Positions 54,208 to 62,650 of a stretch of 64,000 nt of DNA are shown piece after piece (within the stretch, counting starts at the first letter, position 1; every line of letters begins with the position of its first letter). The stretch comes from SHZI01 sp963698405 (lineage in GTDB: Bacteria > Pseudomonadota > Gammaproteobacteria > Steroidobacterales > GCA-2729495): positions 434,001 through 498,000 of the forward strand of contig CAVOQT010000002.1 in NCBI GenBank assembly GCA_963698405.1, read 5' to 3'. The notes below the pieces were generated by a model. The model was not told the origin of the DNA, searched no databases, and saw only the letters and a program-made list of their open reading frames with translations. The position numbers and the translations under genes are program-made.

Positions 54208-55311
54208 TTATGTGATCACCGCACTCGGCCGGCGCGGATTGGCGAGCGCCTGATCGGTCATTGCAATCACTTCATCCACCTTGATGAGATCCATCGCGGC
54301 CGGATCGCGCACCCGTTCGCCCCAGCGCAATTCAGACAGCGGTTTGCCGAACTCGTGTTGCACGGCTGCGGGATAAGCGTCCACCACCAGATCCTGGCTG
54401 AAATAGGGTCCGGTGCGATGGCGGTTGGAGGTTGCGTATAGCCCGACCACCGGTGTGCCGGCGGCTGTGGCCATGTGCGCCGGCCCGGAATCCGGGCAGA
54501 TCAGGAGATCAGCGATCTGCAGCACGGCAAACAGTTGCTTGAGATTGGTCTTGCCGACCAGATTGCTGACATGTCCCGCCGGCAGGTCGCCCAGTGCGGT
54601 GCTGATCGCTGTGCCGTAGCTCTGCTCTACTTCAGTCGGCCCACCGGTCAGTACGATCTGTGCACCATGCCTGGCGATGAGATGTCTGGCGACAGCAACG
54701 TAGTTCTCCACCCGCCAGTTGCGGTAGTTGCGAAAACGCTGGCTGGTGCAGGGGCTGATGACAACGATCGGGCGCGAAGCCGCGCGCAGGGTGTCAGCAA
54801 CTTTGCGGTCTGCATCGCTGAGTGCGAAATCCCAGCGCAGCACCCGCTCATGGATGCCGAGATGCTCGGCAAAACCAAACAGGCCGTCCATCACATGCTG
54901 CTGCGGACGGGCCGCAATCTTCTCGTTGCTGAACAGCCACTGCCAGTCGCGCGCTCGCGCCCGGTCGAAGCCCAGACGGGTATCAGCACGCACCAGCCGG
55001 CTCACCAGATTGGCGCGCATCGAGGCGTGCATGTGCAGGAGCAGGGGGAAGCGCCGCCCGGCGAGTTGCCGGCGAATATCCCGCATACTGGCCCGCGGGT
55101 CACGCTTGTCGAAGGTGATAAACTCGACGTCGCTTGCGTCTTTCAGCAGACCGTATTCAGTGCGACCGATGATCCAGGTGATGCGTGCTGCCGGCCAATG
55201 CGCCTGCAGCGTGCGGACGACCGGCAGGGTGTGGCAGCAGTCACCGATGGCAGACAGGCGCAGGATGCATACGCTCTCTGGTGTTGAAATTGTTTTCTGA
55301 GCGGACGGCAT
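54208..55311 (-). CDS. Glycosyltransferase family 9 (LPS heptosyltransferase type)
   Basis: This 367-residue GT9 protein resembles WaaF/WaaC. N-terminal: SVCILRLSAIGDCCHTLPVV and AARITWIIGRTEY. C-terminal donor-binding: VLTGGPTEVEQSY, DLLICPDSGPAHMATAAGTP and VGLYATSNRHRTGPYF. It adds heptose or a similar sugar to the LPS inner core from a nucleotide donor such as the HldD product. I use the ATG at 55311; a TTG at 55314 is the alternative. It is divergent from kdkA with almost no space between starts. Confidence 0.9.
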   Translation of the reverse strand: MPSAQKTISTPESVCILRLSAIGDCCHTLPVVRTLQAHWPAARITWIIGRTEYGLLKDASDVEFITFDKRDPRASMRDIRRQLAGRRFPLLLHMHASMRANLVSRLVRADTRLGFDRARARDWQWLFSNEKIAARPQQHVMDGLFGFAEHLGIHERVLRWDFALSDADRKVADTLRAASRPIVVISPCTSQRFRNYRNWRVENYVAVARHLIARHGAQIVLTGGPTEVEQSYGTAISTALGDLPAGHVSNLVGKTNLKQLFAVLQIADLLICPDSGPAHMATAAGTPVVGLYATSNRHRTGPYFSQDLVVDAYPAAVQHEFGKPLSELRWGERVRDPAAMDLIKVDEVIAMTDQALANPRRPSAVIT

Positions 55312-55316
55312 CAACA

Positions 55317-56045
55317 GTGTCCAGAAAAATCGCGCGACACGGTGGGGAGGTCATCCTATACGATGATTCTCTCCTCAGCCACGCAGAGTCGGCCCTGTTT
55401 GAGCCGGCATCGTGGGCGCGCACAACCGCTGCTTCCGGTGGCCGCGGCACAACGCTGTACATCGAATGTGCGGGTCAGCCCTGCGTGCTGCGTCACTACT
55501 ACCGCGGCGGGGCCATCGGCCGGCTGATCAGCGACCAGTTCTTCTGGCTGGGTGAGTCAATGACACGGTGTTTCCGCGAGTGGCAGTTGCTCGACCAGCT
55601 GACGCAGATGGGTTTGCCGGTGCCGCGTCCGGTGGCGGCGCGCTATATCCGTTCGGGCCTGATCTACCGGGCCGACCTGATCACCGCGCGCCTGGCCGAT
55701 GTGGAATCCTTTGCTGTACGACTGGCACAAGGCGGCGTTTCAGCTGAGGTCTGGAGCCGGGTGGGCGAATGCATCGCGCGCTTTCATCGCGCCGGGGTCT
55801 GGCATGCGGACCTCAATGCACACAATGTGCAGATCGATACTGCTGAGCAGGTATTCCTGCTGGACTTCGACCGTGGCCGGATTCGCCCCGCAGCGCGCGG
55901 CTGGCAGCAGTCGAACCTGGCGCGCTTGCATCGTTCGCTGCTGAAGATCAGTGCGCAGAGCGGGGGCGCGCTGCAGTTCCAGGCGCGGGAATGGAGCCGA
56001 CTGGTTGAAGGCTACGATGCCGCCATGTCGGCGGTTCAGCGGTAG
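55317..56045 (+). CDS. kdkA: 3-deoxy-D-manno-octulosonic acid kinase
   Basis: This protein of about 242 residues phosphorylates Kdo on lipid A-Kdo, as in Haemophilus- and Xanthomonas-type LPS. It has a kinase-like fold with GGRGTTLYIE, VLRHYYRGGAIGRLISDQFF, the catalytic HADLNAHNVQ near residue 170 and the metal-binding LLDFDRGR. The frame is open back to 55185, inside the divergent gene. GTG at 55317 puts the conserved ARHGGEVILYDDSLL near the N-terminus, but no clear ribosome-binding site is seen. Its end overlaps the acyltransferase gene by 10 bases. Confidence 0.87.
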   Translation: MSRKIARHGGEVILYDDSLLSHAESALFEPASWARTTAASGGRGTTLYIECAGQPCVLRHYYRGGAIGRLISDQFFWLGESMTRCFREWQLLDQLTQMGLPVPRPVAARYIRSGLIYRADLITARLADVESFAVRLAQGGVSAEVWSRVGECIARFHRAGVWHADLNAHNVQIDTAEQVFLLDFDRGRIRPAARGWQQSNLARLHRSLLKISAQSGGALQFQAREWSRLVEGYDAAMSAVQR

Positions 56046-56974
56046 GGATCCGGAAAAGGTGGCGGCCGGTCCTTGAAGCGGCGGTGTATCCAGTAGTACT
56101 GCTCAGGAATCTCGCGGATCTGCGCTTCGATCAGGGCATTCACCCGCAGCGCATCGGCTTCGGAGCTCTCGCCCGGAAAATCATCGAGTGCCGGGAAGAT
56201 CTCCAGCACATAGCCCTGCCCGTCCGGCAGGCGACGGGGCACCAGCGGTACCACGGCAGCCTTGCCGAGCCGCACGATTTCGCTAAGCGCGGTATTGGTC
56301 ATGGCCGGCTCGCCACAGAAGGGCAGCAACGCGCTCATTTCGCCGCGGTAACTCTGGTCTGGCGCGTACCAGACAGGTATCCCCTGGCGCAGGGCGCGCA
56401 CCATGCCGCGCATGTTCTGCTTGGGGATCAGCAGCGGCACGGATTTTTGCCGCAGGCGCCTGAGTATCTCGTCGACAAAGGGGTTGCGGCTGCTGCGGTA
56501 GAGCGCGGCCACGGAGGGAAAGAGCGTGCTGAAGCCGCGCCCGGTGATTTCCAGGCTGGCGAAGTGGCCGGCAACCAGCACCACGCCGCGTCCGCCGGCC
56601 ATCGCCTGCCGCAGATGCTCGGCGCCACGCACCTCGACCAGTCGCTCGACCATCTCGGCGCTGGCCCACCAGCCCAGCCCGTGCTCGATCAGCGTCATGC
56701 CCAGCGATTCGAAATGGCGGCGCAGCAGCGCATCCCGTTCGCTGCTGTCGAGTGCCGGAAAACACAGCGACAGGTTCACCGCAGCGATATGCCGCCGCTT
56801 GCGGAGCAGAAGGCCGGCGAGACGGCCCAGCAGCCGTCCGGCTGCAAGCTGGATCCGGTAAGGAAAGAAAGCGAGCAGGCGCATGCCGGCGAGCGCCAGC
56901 CAGATCGGCCAATAGCGCGGTTGCCAGAAGCCCCTCAGGGGCCGGGGTGTATCGCCGGATGAGTTGCTGCTCAT
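56036..56974 (-). CDS. Lysophospholipid/lipid A acyltransferase (LpxL/HtrB family)
   Basis: This 312-residue inner-membrane enzyme has one N-terminal helix (IWLALAGMRLLAFFPYRIQL) and the acyltransferase motif VLVAGHFASLEITGRG near residue 142, which corresponds to HxxxxE. It also has YRSSRNPFVDE and VVPLVPRRLPDG strands. It adds a secondary acyl chain to lipid A. The start at 56974 removes an unrelated upstream extension. It converges on kdkA. LpxL and LpxM cannot be separated by eye. Confidence 0.9.
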   Translation of the reverse strand: MSSNSSGDTPRPLRGFWQPRYWPIWLALAGMRLLAFFPYRIQLAAGRLLGRLAGLLLRKRRHIAAVNLSLCFPALDSSERDALLRRHFESLGMTLIEHGLGWWASAEMVERLVEVRGAEHLRQAMAGGRGVVLVAGHFASLEITGRGFSTLFPSVAALYRSSRNPFVDEILRRLRQKSVPLLIPKQNMRGMVRALRQGIPVWYAPDQSYRGEMSALLPFCGEPAMTNTALSEIVRLGKAAVVPLVPRRLPDGQGYVLEIFPALDDFPGESSEADALRVNALIEAQIREIPEQYYWIHRRFKDRPPPFPDPYR

Positions 56975-57096
56975 GCTGTAGTTTCTGCCACGTTGCCGCA
57001 CATCCTGGCAAGCGCCAATGTACACGACCGGAGGCTCTTGAAAGTCGGACGCCGGCGTGCCCATACAATGGGCACAGTTTCCTGTGGAGGCCTTCC

Positions 57097-57975
57097 GTGA
57101 AACGCATCATCCTGTTCCTCGCTACCAATATGGCGATCCTTGCGGTGCTGACCGTGTCGATGCGGCTGCTCGGCATCGATACCTATATGGCCGCTTCCGG
57201 GCAGGATCCAGGCGCCTTGCTGGTGTTTGCCGCGATTCTGGGCTTTGGCGGTTCGCTGATTTCGCTGGCAATGTCCAAGTTCATCGCCAAGCGGAGCATG
57301 GGCGCCAAGGTGATCACCGAGCCGCGTACCGAGGTGGAAGCCTGGTTGCTGGCCACGGTTCGTCAGCAGGCACAGAAGGCCGGCATCGGTATGCCGGAGG
57401 TGGCGATCTTCGATTCCCCGCAGCCCAACGCCTTTGCCACCGGTGCGCGCCGGGATGCTGCGCTGGTCGCGGTGAGTACCGGGCTACTGCAGCGCATGCA
57501 GCGCAATGAGGTCGAGGCTGTGCTCGGTCACGAGATCTCGCATGTGGCCAATGGCGACATGGTGACGCTCACCCTGATTCAGGGTGTGGTGAATACCTTC
57601 GTGATTTTCCTGTCGCGACTGATCGGGCGCTTTGTGGATCAGGTGGTGTTCCGCAGCGAGCGCGGCAACGGCCCCGGCTTCTTTATCACGGTCATTGTCG
57701 CGCAGCTGGTGCTGGGCCTGCTGGCGAGCATCATCGTCGCCTGGTTTTCCCGCCAGCGTGAATTTCGCGCCGATGCAGGCGGAGCAAAGCTGGCGAGTCG
57801 CGGCAACATGGTCGCGGCGCTGGAGCGGCTGATGCAGGCAAGTTCTGCAGACCCCTTGCCGGAAGGCATGCAGGCCTTTGGCATATCCGGTGGTGCCGCG
57901 CGCTTCGGCAAGCTGTTCATGACCCATCCGCCGCTGCCAGAGCGTATCGCGGCGCTGAAGTCTGCCGCGCTATAG
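57097..57975 (+). CDS. htpX: Membrane protease HtpX
   Basis: This 292-residue M48 metalloprotease of the inner membrane helps quality control of membrane proteins. N-terminal MKRIILFLATNMAILAVLTV helix, zinc motif VLGHEISHVANGDMV near residue 145, two further helices, and REFRADAGGAKLAS with the third zinc ligand. The start is GTG at 57097, with GGAGG 6-10 bases upstream; the fragment ATG at 57057 is not in frame. Expression is often heat- or Cpx-controlled, but no such site was identified. Confidence 0.94.
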   Translation: MKRIILFLATNMAILAVLTVSMRLLGIDTYMAASGQDPGALLVFAAILGFGGSLISLAMSKFIAKRSMGAKVITEPRTEVEAWLLATVRQQAQKAGIGMPEVAIFDSPQPNAFATGARRDAALVAVSTGLLQRMQRNEVEAVLGHEISHVANGDMVTLTLIQGVVNTFVIFLSRLIGRFVDQVVFRSERGNGPGFFITVIVAQLVLGLLASIIVAWFSRQREFRADAGGAKLASRGNMVAALERLMQASSADPLPEGMQAFGISGGAARFGKLFMTHPPLPERIAALKSAAL

Positions 57976-58671
57976 GCGCTGCCGCGCGAAGTGTGCGCAG
58001 GTCACGATGTAGGCGAGCGTGAAGCAGATCTCGCCGAAGTTGGCGATGGGCAGTGACCAGACCGAGCTCGCAAACGCGCCAGCTGCGATGAACATCAGGC
58101 CGGCGCCCACGGTGAGCCACGGCCAGCCGCGCTGGATCCAGAGCGCGATGCCGACGGCAAGAACCACGATATTGGTGACGATCGCCACCAGCGGTCCGGG
58201 CCCTGTGCTGATGACCAGTTCCGAGCCGGCGCAGAGCTGTGCTGCGCGTGACTCGCGTCGAGTAACGCAGCGTGTCGGCCAGGCAGGCCGGGTAGAGCTG
58301 CATGCTGAAGATGCTCGGGATATCCAGCGCGCTGAGCAGCACTGCGGCCACACAGGAAGGCGCCCATCACCAGCCGGTTCTGCGCCCAGCGCAAGCCCGC
58401 CAGCCGGGCCAGTGCACCGGCTGCGATGACCAGCAGTGGCAGCAACGACCAGTGCCAGGCGAAATGCCGGCACGCTCAGCGCATAGAGCAGATCGCCCTG
58501 CCCGATAAAGCGGCCGATGCCGATGCGCAGGTTGTCATAGAACAGCAGGGTAGAGGCGAGCAGCACGATCAGCAGTACCCGCGGCCGGCCCGTCCGTGAC
58601 CAGAGCCGCCAGCCCCACAGCCAGATGCCGAGGTGAATGACGGCGTAACAAAGGAAAAGGCCTGACAGCAT
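57970..58671 (-). pseudogene. Uncharacterised 7-TM protein (copy B), frameshifted
   Basis: This is a paralogue of the protein at 43012-43722. The N-terminus (LLFYDNLRIGIGRFIGQGDL) and C-terminus (LCAGSELVISTGPGPLVAIV to AHFARQRL) are in one frame, but the middle reads in two other frames: LLPLLVIAAGALARLAGLRW, then VLLSALDIPSIFSMQLYPAC followed by LADTLRYS. Three frame changes of the same sign (near 58460, 58340 and 58250) cancel, so the frame stays open. Its end overlaps htpX by 6 bases. Confidence 0.75.
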
Positions 58672-58728
58672 GTTGAATATTCTCGTGGTGTTGGTACATA
58701 GCCTACCGGATCGCCAGCGGCGAGGGCG

Positions 58729-59712
58729 TCAGCTCAGCTGATTGCGTCGTTCACCGTCAATGAATGCACGGATGTTCGCTACGACCTCATCCAGCGCCCG
58801 TTGCCTGGCTTCGCGCGCCGCCCAGGCGATGTGCGGCGTCACGAGCAGGTTTGGCAGCTGCACTTCCAGCAGCGGGTTGCCGCTGGCGGGCGGTTCCTCA
58901 GGCAGTACGTCGATCGCTGCAGCCCCCAGACGACCGGTGCGCAACGCTTCCAGCAGTGCGCTTGCATCGACCAGCGCACCGCGCGCCGTGTTGATGAGCA
59001 CCGCATCTGCGCGCATCAGCTGCAGGGTTTCTGCATTGATCAGGTGTCGCGTAGCCGGGGTCAACGGACAGTGTAGTGAGACCACATCGCTGGTGGCCAG
59101 CAGTTCGGGCAGCGCCCGACGTTCAATCGGAGGATCGTCCGTCAGCTGGCTATGCGATTTGCGGTCAGGCCGCAGCGTCTGGCTGGCGATGACGCGCATG
59201 CCGAAGGCTTGCGCTACGCGGGCTACGGCGCGCCCGAGTTGCCCATAACCGATGATGCCGAAGGTCAGCCCCGTCAGTTCGCGAGCCGGGTAATCGAGCA
59301 GGCAAAACTGTGCGCTGCGCTGCCAGGCCCCTGCCGCCACCAGTTGTCGGTATTCATCGAGGTGCAGATTCAGGCTGAGTAGCATGCCGAATACATGCTG
59401 TACGACAGATGGGTTGCAGTAGTTGCGAATATTGCAAACGGGAATGCCTAGCTCGCGTGCTGCACCCAGGTCGATATTGTCGCTGCCGGTCGCCGCCAGG
59501 CAGACCAGCCGCAGCGATGGATTGGCCGTCAGCAGTTCACGATCGACCTGCACTTTGTTGACGATCAGGATTTCACGGCCGGCGATTCTGCTGCGCACTT
59601 CTTCCGGTTTGCTGCTCGCATGCAGTTCGATCTGCGGCAGCGTGGCGTGCAGGGCCGACAGGTCCAGGTCGGCCGGACCCAGCGAGTCAAAATCAAGGAA
59701 GACAGCCTTCAC
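58729..59712 (-). CDS. D-2-hydroxyacid dehydrogenase (glycerate dehydrogenase-like)
   Basis: This 327-residue NAD(H)-dependent dehydrogenase reduces 2-oxo acids such as hydroxypyruvate. NAD-binding GIIGYGQLGRAVARVA near residue 153, catalytic Arg in LINTARGALVDASAL, Glu in DVLPEEPPASGN and His in VTPHIAWAAREARQRA. The start GTG at 59712 overlaps the ppc stop (GTGA), so it is translationally coupled to ppc. Its physiological substrate is not identifiable. Confidence 0.9.
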   Translation of the reverse strand: MKAVFLDFDSLGPADLDLSALHATLPQIELHASSKPEEVRSRIAGREILIVNKVQVDRELLTANPSLRLVCLAATGSDNIDLGAARELGIPVCNIRNYCNPSVVQHVFGMLLSLNLHLDEYRQLVAAGAWQRSAQFCLLDYPARELTGLTFGIIGYGQLGRAVARVAQAFGMRVIASQTLRPDRKSHSQLTDDPPIERRALPELLATSDVVSLHCPLTPATRHLINAETLQLMRADAVLINTARGALVDASALLEALRTGRLGAAAIDVLPEEPPASGNPLLEVQLPNLLVTPHIAWAAREARQRALDEVVANIRAFIDGERRNQLS

Positions 59713-62462
59713 CCTGAATCCTGCAGGCCCCGTGCGATGCCGTTTACGCTCGCGGTCAGGGCGGTGAAGAGGACGTCATCTTTGGTCTGCCGCCAGCGTC
59801 GCAGCAGATCGATCTGCAGCAGGCTCATGGGGTCTACGTACGGATTACGCAGGCGTATCGAGCGGCGCAAGGTGTTGTCCTTTTCCAGCAGAACCTGCTG
59901 CTGTTTGACGCGCAGCACGGTCGCGGTGCTGCGCAGAAATTCGCTGTGGATGCGCGGGAAAAACCGTTCATGCAGTTCGCCGCCGAGTGCGGAGTACTGG
60001 CTTGCTATCGTGAGGTCGCTCTTGGCCAGCGCCGTTTCCACATCAGACACCAGCGTACGGAAGAAGTACCAGCCGGCGAGCATGTCATGCAGGGGCGCTT
60101 CGCCAAACTGTTCAATCGCACGCTCAAGTCCGTAACCAAAGCCATACCAGCCGGGCAGAATGTTGCGGCTCTGCGTCCAGGCAAAAACCCAGGGCGCGGT
60201 GCCGGCGGCCGCCAGCAGACCATCTGAAAGACCCGATTCCGGACCGCTGCCGTGGCGCATGCGCTCGATGACATCTGCCGGAGTGGCGAGGCGGTAGTAA
60301 TCGGAAAACCCCGGTGATTCCAGTACCAGTGCCTGATAGTGACTGCGCGCTGCGCTAACGATCACCTCGATCACCGCTTCCCATTCCGGTTTTTCGCCAG
60401 CACGGGGTTCGGTTGGCCGGAGCTTGCTGCGGGTGACGGCGGCAAGCGCCTGATCCAGCGTCCGCAATGCGATGGCGCGTACGCCGTACTTGTTGGCGAC
60501 CAGTTCACCCTGCTCGATGGTGCGTACGCCACTCTGCACGGTACCCGGTGGCGCGCTCAGGATATCCGCATGCGCCTTGCCACCGCCCGCACCGAGCGCG
60601 CCGCCACGGCCGTGAAACATGGTCAGCTTTATGTGCCCGGCTTCAGCAGCGGTCAGCAGCTCCCGCTGTGCTTTCAGCAGCGCCCAGCGTGCCGATGCGA
60701 GATCGGTGTCCACGTTGCTGTCGGATACGCCGAGCATGGCTGTCTGGTGCCCGTCGCGAGCGGCAAGATGTTCGCGGTAGCCGGGTTCTGCATACAGCTG
60801 GTTCATCAGTGCTGCTGCATTTCCGAGGCCGCTGATGGTCTCGAAGGCTGGCGCGATATCCAGAGCTATCGCATCGTCGTGTCGTAGCCGCTCGCTCCAT
60901 TGTGCGAGCAGCAGTACGGACAGTACGTCGTCGACACCTTCGGCCATGCTGACGATGTATGGTCCGATGGATTTCTCGCCAAAGCGACGTCGGCAGAAGG
61001 CGATGGCCTGAAAAACCCCGATGGTCCGCTTGCCCTCGTTATCGAAGTCCACGATCGGCGATTCATTCCTGGCCAACGCATAGCGCAGTCGTTGCGTCCG
61101 GTATTCCGGGGTTTTCTCCAGCCAGTTCGCCTCGCTGAGGCAGCGGCCGATGATTCGGCGGTTAACGCTGGCTTCCTGCCGGATATCCAGCGTCATGAAA
61201 TGAAAGCCGAAAGTTTCCACGCGCCGCAGCAGGCGGCGTACGGCAAACAGGCCGGCATTCTGCCCGCCGTGTCCGGCCAGACTGTCGATGATCAGGCGCA
61301 GATCGCTGGCCAGTTCCTCTGCGGAGTCGTAGGGGTAAAGGCCGTCGGAAAACGTCGACTGCAGCCGCGCCATCATGAGGCGCAGGATGACCCGATAGCG
61401 CATCTCCCGGTGGCGTACCGGCGTCATGCTCAGGGCATTCGGGAAATGTCCGGAGTACAGGCGAATGCGTTCTTCAATCGCAGCCGAGACGCCGATGCGT
61501 GTCCGGCTCTGGCTGAGTTTCTCCGTCAGTTCGCGACATTCGCGGTGGTAGAGATCGAGGATCAGCGAGCGCTGACGGCCAATCAGCTCGCGGATTGTGC
61601 GCGCCGTAATCTCGTTGCGGCCGACCATGTCGCCGCCGATCCATGAAGCGAGCCGCACCATGACCGGCAGCTTTGCTGCGCGCGCCTCCGGTCCCCAGGC
61701 AGCTTCCAGTGCCGCCTCGAAATTCTCGTAAAGTACCGGGATGACGCGGTAGATGGTCTCGGTGAGAAAGAACAGTACATGTTCAAGTTCATCCGCCACG
61801 GTGCGTACCCCGGGCGGTTGCTCGTCGGTTTGCCAGATGGCGGTGATGTCGTTGCGGATATTATCCAGGTCGGCGGCGATCTCGCGCGGTGACAGCAACG
61901 GATTCTGCATGTCGATGAGACGCCGTACGATGTCTTTCTGCCGCCGCAGGATGGTGCGGCGGGTCGGTTCGGTCGGGTGTGCGGTGAGTACCGGCTCGAA
62001 TTTCAGATCTGCCAGGACCGTGCCGATCTCGGCGAGCGTGACGCCCAGGTTGCGCAACTCGAAGAGCGTGTCTTCGAAGCCGCCGGGCTGGCGGTGCTTG
62101 CCTTCGCGTAGATAGGCGCGACGGCGGCGTATCCGGTGTACCAGCTCTGCACTGTTGACGGCCTGAAAGTAGGTCGAGAAGGCGTGAATGAAGGTTTCTG
62201 CTTCGGTTGCGGAAAGCGAGCCGAGTAGCGTAGCCAGTCGTTGCCCGGCCTCCGGATCGCCCTCGCGGGCGTCGATTGCCGCCCGGCGAGTCTGCTCGAC
62301 CCGGTCAAGCAGCGCGCTGCCGCCCTGTTCCTCCAGCAACTGGCCAACGATGACGCCCAGATCGTGTACGTCCTGGCGCAGACCTGCGTCCTTGGCCAGG
62401 AACAGGATTTCCCCGCGCTTCTCGATGGCGGTGGGGGCTGGCTGCGGTATCGTGAAGCTCAC
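59709..62462 (-). CDS. ppc: Phosphoenolpyruvate carboxylase homologue (divergent active-site loop)
   Basis: This 917-residue protein covers the full PEP carboxylase length. It keeps VLTAHPTEPTRRTIL (catalytic His), MLGVSDSNVDTDLASARWAL, FHGRGGALG and PWVFAWTQSRN. Compared from memory with E. coli Ppc, the mobile loop VGRGGGP reads LGAGGGK (Arg587 to Ala). The GSRPA segment reads GSGPE (Arg699 to Gly) and the Arg before IPW (Arg713) appears as Gly. PEPC makes oxaloacetate from PEP and bicarbonate. These changes could mean altered kinetics or another carboxylase function. The start is GTG at 62462. Confidence 0.9.
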   Translation of the reverse strand: MSFTIPQPAPTAIEKRGEILFLAKDAGLRQDVHDLGVIVGQLLEEQGGSALLDRVEQTRRAAIDAREGDPEAGQRLATLLGSLSATEAETFIHAFSTYFQAVNSAELVHRIRRRRAYLREGKHRQPGGFEDTLFELRNLGVTLAEIGTVLADLKFEPVLTAHPTEPTRRTILRRQKDIVRRLIDMQNPLLSPREIAADLDNIRNDITAIWQTDEQPPGVRTVADELEHVLFFLTETIYRVIPVLYENFEAALEAAWGPEARAAKLPVMVRLASWIGGDMVGRNEITARTIRELIGRQRSLILDLYHRECRELTEKLSQSRTRIGVSAAIEERIRLYSGHFPNALSMTPVRHREMRYRVILRLMMARLQSTFSDGLYPYDSAEELASDLRLIIDSLAGHGGQNAGLFAVRRLLRRVETFGFHFMTLDIRQEASVNRRIIGRCLSEANWLEKTPEYRTQRLRYALARNESPIVDFDNEGKRTIGVFQAIAFCRRRFGEKSIGPYIVSMAEGVDDVLSVLLLAQWSERLRHDDAIALDIAPAFETISGLGNAAALMNQLYAEPGYREHLAARDGHQTAMLGVSDSNVDTDLASARWALLKAQRELLTAAEAGHIKLTMFHGRGGALGAGGGKAHADILSAPPGTVQSGVRTIEQGELVANKYGVRAIALRTLDQALAAVTRSKLRPTEPRAGEKPEWEAVIEVIVSAARSHYQALVLESPGFSDYYRLATPADVIERMRHGSGPESGLSDGLLAAAGTAPWVFAWTQSRNILPGWYGFGYGLERAIEQFGEAPLHDMLAGWYFFRTLVSDVETALAKSDLTIASQYSALGGELHERFFPRIHSEFLRSTATVLRVKQQQVLLEKDNTLRRSIRLRNPYVDPMSLLQIDLLRRWRQTKDDVLFTALTASVNGIARGLQDSG

Positions 62463-62650
62463 TGTGGCGCCCTTGTCGGTCAGTCCGGCCCGGCTATTTT
62501 CGCAGATACTGGCCCGCGAAAGCGCTATACAGGGGCTTATTCCCCGGTGTGCGGCGCATATGCGCAGCCTGAATTGCCGGTCTGCAACAGCCCGTGCTAT
62601 ACGATCAGGCCGCGATTCAGGCGGAAATCACAAGAACAGGGGAGCAGCCC

